NCBI GenBank assembly: GCA_017613485.1
Contig: JAGADS010000120.1
Location: forward strand, 1-7,669
Direction: 5' to 3'
Length of the DNA stretch: 7,669 nt
From: Treponema sp.
GTDB lineage: Bacteria > Spirochaetota > Spirochaetia > Treponematales > Treponemataceae
A program made the position numbers and the translations under genes. Shown here one piece after another: positions 7,026 through 7,669 of the stretch. The first letter of the stretch is position 1. Every line of letters begins with the position of its first letter. The notes below the pieces were generated by a model that saw nothing but the letters and a program-made list of their open reading frames with translations, was not told the origin of the DNA and made no database searches.

Positions 7026-7049
7026 ATTATCGGGTCACAGCCCGATAAT
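7026..7049 (-). terminator. Stem-loop terminator downstream of the flgN-like gene
   Basis: ATTATCGGG and CCCGATAAT form a perfect 9-bp stem with a 6-nt loop, 17 nt after the flgN-like stop. On the minus strand the stem is followed by a T-rich but interrupted tract (CTATCTTATTACATT). The strong GC top of the stem and its position support termination; the broken T-tract makes it weaker than a classical intrinsic terminator. The stem is symmetric, but no gene on the plus strand would need it. Confidence 0.6.
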
Positions 7050-7066
7050 GACGTTGATTCCTTGGA

Positions 7067-7549
7067 TTATGCGTCAACCTGAATCAATGTTCCTGTCTCG
7101 GTGTCCGCATATATTGAATTCAATTTGCGGTATGGGTTCCTGAGCGTGGCAATCTGTTCCTTGAGGTCTGCAAGCTGGGTGCGTAAAAGCTGCCTGTTTC
7201 TTTCGTTCTGTGCTAGAACCTGTGTCTGAAGGTGAGTCAGATCATCCTGGAGTTTTTCTATGGGAATTATGTCCTGTGGGTTGTAAGTAGAGGTTTTTGC
7301 ACTGAGGTAAAGCTTCTGCATAGGACCTATGACCTTCTGCAGTGAGCCGATTCCCCTTACAATCTGGGCCTCAAGCTCGCTGTGTGCTATAAGTGCCTGT
7401 GCATCCTGCTCACAGATCTTACTTTCCTGCTGTTCAAGAACCTTAAGGTATTCCCTGAATTTTGTGCGCTGCTGCTCAAGCAAGGTCCTGAACCGTCTGA
7501 GTATGGCAATGCGTTCGCTGAGTTCTTCCTGACTGATCTGTTCGTTCAT
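7067..7549 (-). CDS. flgN: FlgN-like flagellar export chaperone
   Basis: A 160-residue, highly charged, Gln/Leu/Glu-rich protein predicted to be almost wholly helical and coiled-coil from about residue 5 to 137. FlgN proteins bind the hook-filament junction proteins FlgK and FlgL in the cytosol and deliver them to the flagellar type III export gate. Family-like features are the length, the helical heptads around LRRFRTLLEQQRTKFREYL, a middle segment with HSELEAQI and LQKVIGPM (the region that in FlgN reads 'K..L...I..L'), and the C-terminal motif NPYRKLNSIYAD...TLIQVDA, which matches the FlgN ending 'N.Y...s.Y......LidI.'. No membrane helix or signal peptide. The start is ATG 7549: AAGGTGG (7561-7555) is 5 nt upstream. 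An in-frame GTG at 7558 overlaps that ribosome site and is rejected. FlgN diverges quickly, so the family call rests on pattern, not on strict identity. flgK and flgL are not next to it in this window. Confidence 0.7.
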   Translation of the reverse strand: MNEQISQEELSERIAILRRFRTLLEQQRTKFREYLKVLEQQESKICEQDAQALIAHSELEAQIVRGIGSLQKVIGPMQKLYLSAKTSTYNPQDIIPIEKLQDDLTHLQTQVLAQNERNRQLLRTQLADLKEQIATLRNPYRKLNSIYADTETGTLIQVDA

Positions 7550-7554
7550 TTTTC

Positions 7555-7561
7555 CCACCTT
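7555..7561 (-). promoter_or_regulatory. Ribosome binding site of the flgN-like gene
   Basis: AAGGTGG on the minus strand, one base from the AAGGAGG consensus, 5 nt before ATG 7549. It contains part of the in-frame GTG codon at 7558, which makes that codon an unlikely start. Confidence 0.75.
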
Positions 7562-7585
7562 TATTCCCCACTAAATAAATGACCA

Positions 7586-7669
7586 TTAGCCTGTTATACT
7601 GATTGTCGGTCTGTCAGCAGACATCTTTACAGTATTATTTGCCTGCGTGTTTGCTGCACTAGTCCATGA
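7586..7669 (-). CDS. C-terminal end of an unidentified gene (cut by the window edge)
   Basis: One minus-strand frame stays open from the right edge to TAA at 7588-7586, giving 27 residues that end in SADRPTISITG. The other two minus-strand frames close quickly here. The stop lies 36 nt before the flgN-like ATG, and no convincing promoter is seen between them (a TATAAC at 7598-7593 has no matching -35 box), so this would be the preceding gene of a flagellar operon. The residues are Ser/Thr/Ala/Asn-rich with no diagnostic motif, so I cannot name the product. The frame could also be open by chance at this length. Confidence 0.4.
   Translation of the reverse strand, partial: SWTSAANTQANNTVKMSADRPTISITG

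Noticed and set aside
7550..7558. GTG 7558 as start of the flgN-like gene
   Set aside because: This codon overlaps the AAGGTGG ribosome site, which is ideally placed for the ATG at 7549.
7609..7622. Perfect 5-bp inverted repeat GTCTG-TCAG-CAGAC near the right edge
   Set aside because: It is short, lies within an apparently coding segment, and has no T-tract or known site similarity; stems of this size are common by chance.

Overview
The window looks like ordinary chromosomal DNA of a spirochaete, most likely Treponema or a close relative. I infer this from an FlgN-type flagellar export chaperone, a divergent CoaE P-loop, and a DUF805 protein carrying SH3b-like repeats. There is no 16S gene or other taxonomic anchor, so the genus is a judgement. 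Base composition is moderate. I see no insertion sequence, phage gene, CRISPR array, tRNA or rRNA.

All convincing genes lie on the minus strand, so transcription runs from right to left. From right to left they are: the last 27 codons of an unidentified reading frame (7669-7586); an FlgN-like flagellar chaperone (7549-7067) followed by a stem-loop that probably terminates it (7049-7026); a 253-bp intergenic region with a compact GC-rich structured element, a possible 29-codon small ORF on the plus strand, and the ftsH promoter and leader; ftsH (6813-4750); a DUF805 membrane protein with two C-terminal SH3-like repeats (4738-3434), 11 nt behind ftsH; a strong promoter; polA, a complete DNA polymerase I (3392-600); and coaE, dephospho-CoA kinase (from 603 past the left edge), whose TTG start overlaps the polA stop.

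This gives two apparent transcription units plus a flagellar gene. ftsH and the DUF805 gene form one unit: a membrane AAA+ protease with a predicted envelope protein. polA and coaE form the other: DNA repair and replication with the last step of coenzyme A synthesis, a pairing also seen in other bacterial phyla. The polA promoter (TTCACA, 17 nt, TACAAT, with an extended TGC) sits so close to the polA ATG that the transcript may be nearly leaderless. An inverted repeat spans the end of the DUF805 gene and the polA -35 box.

I found no clear new defence or mobile system. The points most worth a second look are the DUF805-SH3 fusion beside ftsH, the AT-hook-like basic tail of FtsH, the GC-rich multi-hairpin element upstream of ftsH, the possibly leaderless polA message, and the CoaE Walker A motif ending in GKN.
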